64,000 nt of DNA. Origin: Nitrosomonas sp. Is79A3 (lineage in GTDB: Bacteria; Pseudomonadota; Gammaproteobacteria; Burkholderiales; Nitrosomonadaceae). The position numbers and the translations under genes were made by a program. Every line of letters starts with the position of its first letter. Within the stretch, counting starts at the first letter, position 1. Location of the stretch: contig NC_015731.1 of the NCBI RefSeq assembly GCF_000219585.1, positions 2,046,001 to 2,110,000 of the forward strand, given 5' to 3'. This document shows, in pieces, positions 62,985 to 64,000 of the stretch. The notes under the pieces were generated by a model, which searched no databases, had not been told where the DNA came from, and saw only the letters and a program-made list of their open reading frames with translations.

Positions 62985-64000
62985 CAGTAAGTTTCATAGT
63001 GATGAAAGTAGTGATGTCCCCTCTTTTAACGAGCAAAGCGATATTTTTCCCGCTTTTTACTTGTTTAAGCAATTCATTAAACTGCTCAATACTATTCACA
63101 TCCTTACTGTTAAATCCAAGAATAATATCTCCAATACGGATTCCTGATCGACTGGCAATACCGGGTTGCATGTCTTCAACCAATAGTCCGTTAGAAATTT
63201 CCAATTGTTTTTTTTGCTCAGCAGTAATCTCACTTAGTGCTAGTCCAAGCCGGTTTGAAGTATCCGTTTTTTTTCCTTGCTTAAGTTTCCGGTTTTCTGC
63301 CGCTTCATCAGATGGCGTTTCTCCAACTTCAACCTTTACAGTCTTTAAAGAACCATCTCGCCAAATCTGTATAGAAACTTTTGTACCCGGTTTGGTATTG
63401 CCGACTATGCGCGGCAAATCAGCAGAGGTTGTAATTCCTTTCTCATCAAACTGCACTATGATATCGCGGGCTTTAATTCCTGCCAGATCTGCAGGACCGC
63501 CCTTTTCCACGGAAACGACTAAAGCACCCTTTCCATCTGTCAAACCAAAAGACTCCGCTAACTCCTTGGTTACTTCCTGAATCATTACGCCAATTCTTCC
63601 ACGACTAACTTTACCGCTGACTTTTAATTGGTCCGCAATTTCAGTTGCAACATTTATCGGTATGGCAAATGACAATCCCATAAATCCACCCGTCCGGCTG
63701 TAGATTTGAGAGTTAATACCGACTACTTCACCCTTCATGTTAAACAAAGGCCCTCCGGAATTTCCCGGATTAATCGCCACATCTGTTTGTATAAATGGAA
63801 CAAAATTTTCTTGTGCCAAGGAACGTCCTTTAGCACTCACAATACCAGCGGTCACGCTATGTTCGAAGCCGAAAGGCGATCCGATAGCAACCACCCATTC
63901 GCCGACTTTAAGATTCTCCGGATTTCCTTGTGTGACTTTGGGCAAATCAGTTGCATTTATCTTGATTAATGCAATATCTGTTTTTCTATCCGTGCCGATA
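62965..64000 (-). CDS. mucD: DegP/MucD-type periplasmic serine protease (5' end outside window)
   Basis: The frame is open to the window edge, so the N-terminus is missing. The trypsin-like domain shows the catalytic Asp in RKTDIALIKI, GEWVVAIGSPFG and the nucleophilic Ser in INPGNSGGPLF. Two PDZ domains follow (GRIGVMIQEVTKELAESFG and RLGLALSEITAEQ). Such proteases degrade or refold damaged envelope proteins and are usually encoded after rpoE and its anti-sigma factors, which would lie beyond the right edge. Confidence 0.93.
   Translation of the reverse strand, partial: IGTDRKTDIALIKINATDLPKVTQGNPENLKVGEWVVAIGSPFGFEHSVTAGIVSAKGRSLAQENFVPFIQTDVAINPGNSGGPLFNMKGEVVGINSQIYSRTGGFMGLSFAIPINVATEIADQLKVSGKVSRGRIGVMIQEVTKELAESFGLTDGKGALVVSVEKGGPADLAGIKARDIIVQFDEKGITTSADLPRIVGNTKPGTKVSIQIWRDGSLKTVKVEVGETPSDEAAENRKLKQGKKTDTSNRLGLALSEITAEQKKQLEISNGLLVEDMQPGIASRSGIRIGDIILGFNSKDVNSIEQFNELLKQVKSGKNIALLVKRGDITTFITMKLTDDDKKN

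Overview
The window looks like a chromosomal segment of an AT-rich betaproteobacterium, most likely a Nitrosomonas-type ammonia oxidiser. The evidence is the betaproteobacterial gene order mucD-glutaredoxin-lepA-lepB-DUF4845-rnc-era-pdxJ-acpS-nagZ, a PEP-CTERM protein, the tig-clpP-clpX-lon order, and a CADD-type p-aminobenzoate synthase, an enzyme I recall being described from Nitrosomonas europaea and Chlamydia. The genus is an inference and was not checked against a database. Almost all genes lie on the minus strand.

Layout. Positions 1-14673 hold a lipid or polyketide megasynthase operon on the minus strand. In transcription order it has a 2758-residue ER-ER-KS-AT-ACP-KR-DH protein, a 1584-residue KS-AT-DH-phosphopantetheinyl transferase protein, a free acyl carrier protein, and a phosphodiesterase-like gene cut by the window edge. 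Positions 14.7-23.4 kb are an accessory stretch with an IS200-type element, an LpqC-like esterase, a PEP-CTERM protein, a secreted metallo-beta-lactamase-fold hydrolase, a 144-bp MITE with terminal repeats and an exact 8-bp target duplication, a secreted propeller-like protein of unknown function, a CDP-alcohol phosphatidyltransferase and an endonuclease/exonuclease/phosphatase-family protein.

Positions 23.4-32.7 kb carry the protein quality-control genes lon, clpX, clpP and tig, a tRNA-Leu, a short-chain dehydrogenase without its catalytic tyrosine, and groES-groEL under an apparent double heat-shock control (CIRCE plus a sigma-32-like promoter). Positions 32.9-40 kb are an insertion-rich zone: a complete IS4-family element with a 9-bp target duplication, a histidine kinase paired with a REC-PAS-GGDEF-EAL protein, and an IS630-family element. 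Positions 40.5-44.7 kb are metabolic: the pABA synthase, metE and metR. A solitary SIR2/SEC-C protein at 44.7-46.8 kb is a candidate NAD-consuming defence protein, and its real start appears to be a CTG codon.

Positions 47.2-64 kb are housekeeping: a VTT-domain membrane protein, grxD-prmC-prfA-hemA, a CreA-family protein, tRNA-Val, an exported beta-carbonic anhydrase, lpd, and then the nagZ-acpS-pdxJ-era-rnc-DUF4845-lepB-lepA-glutaredoxin-mucD run. No recO gene is present at its usual place in that run.
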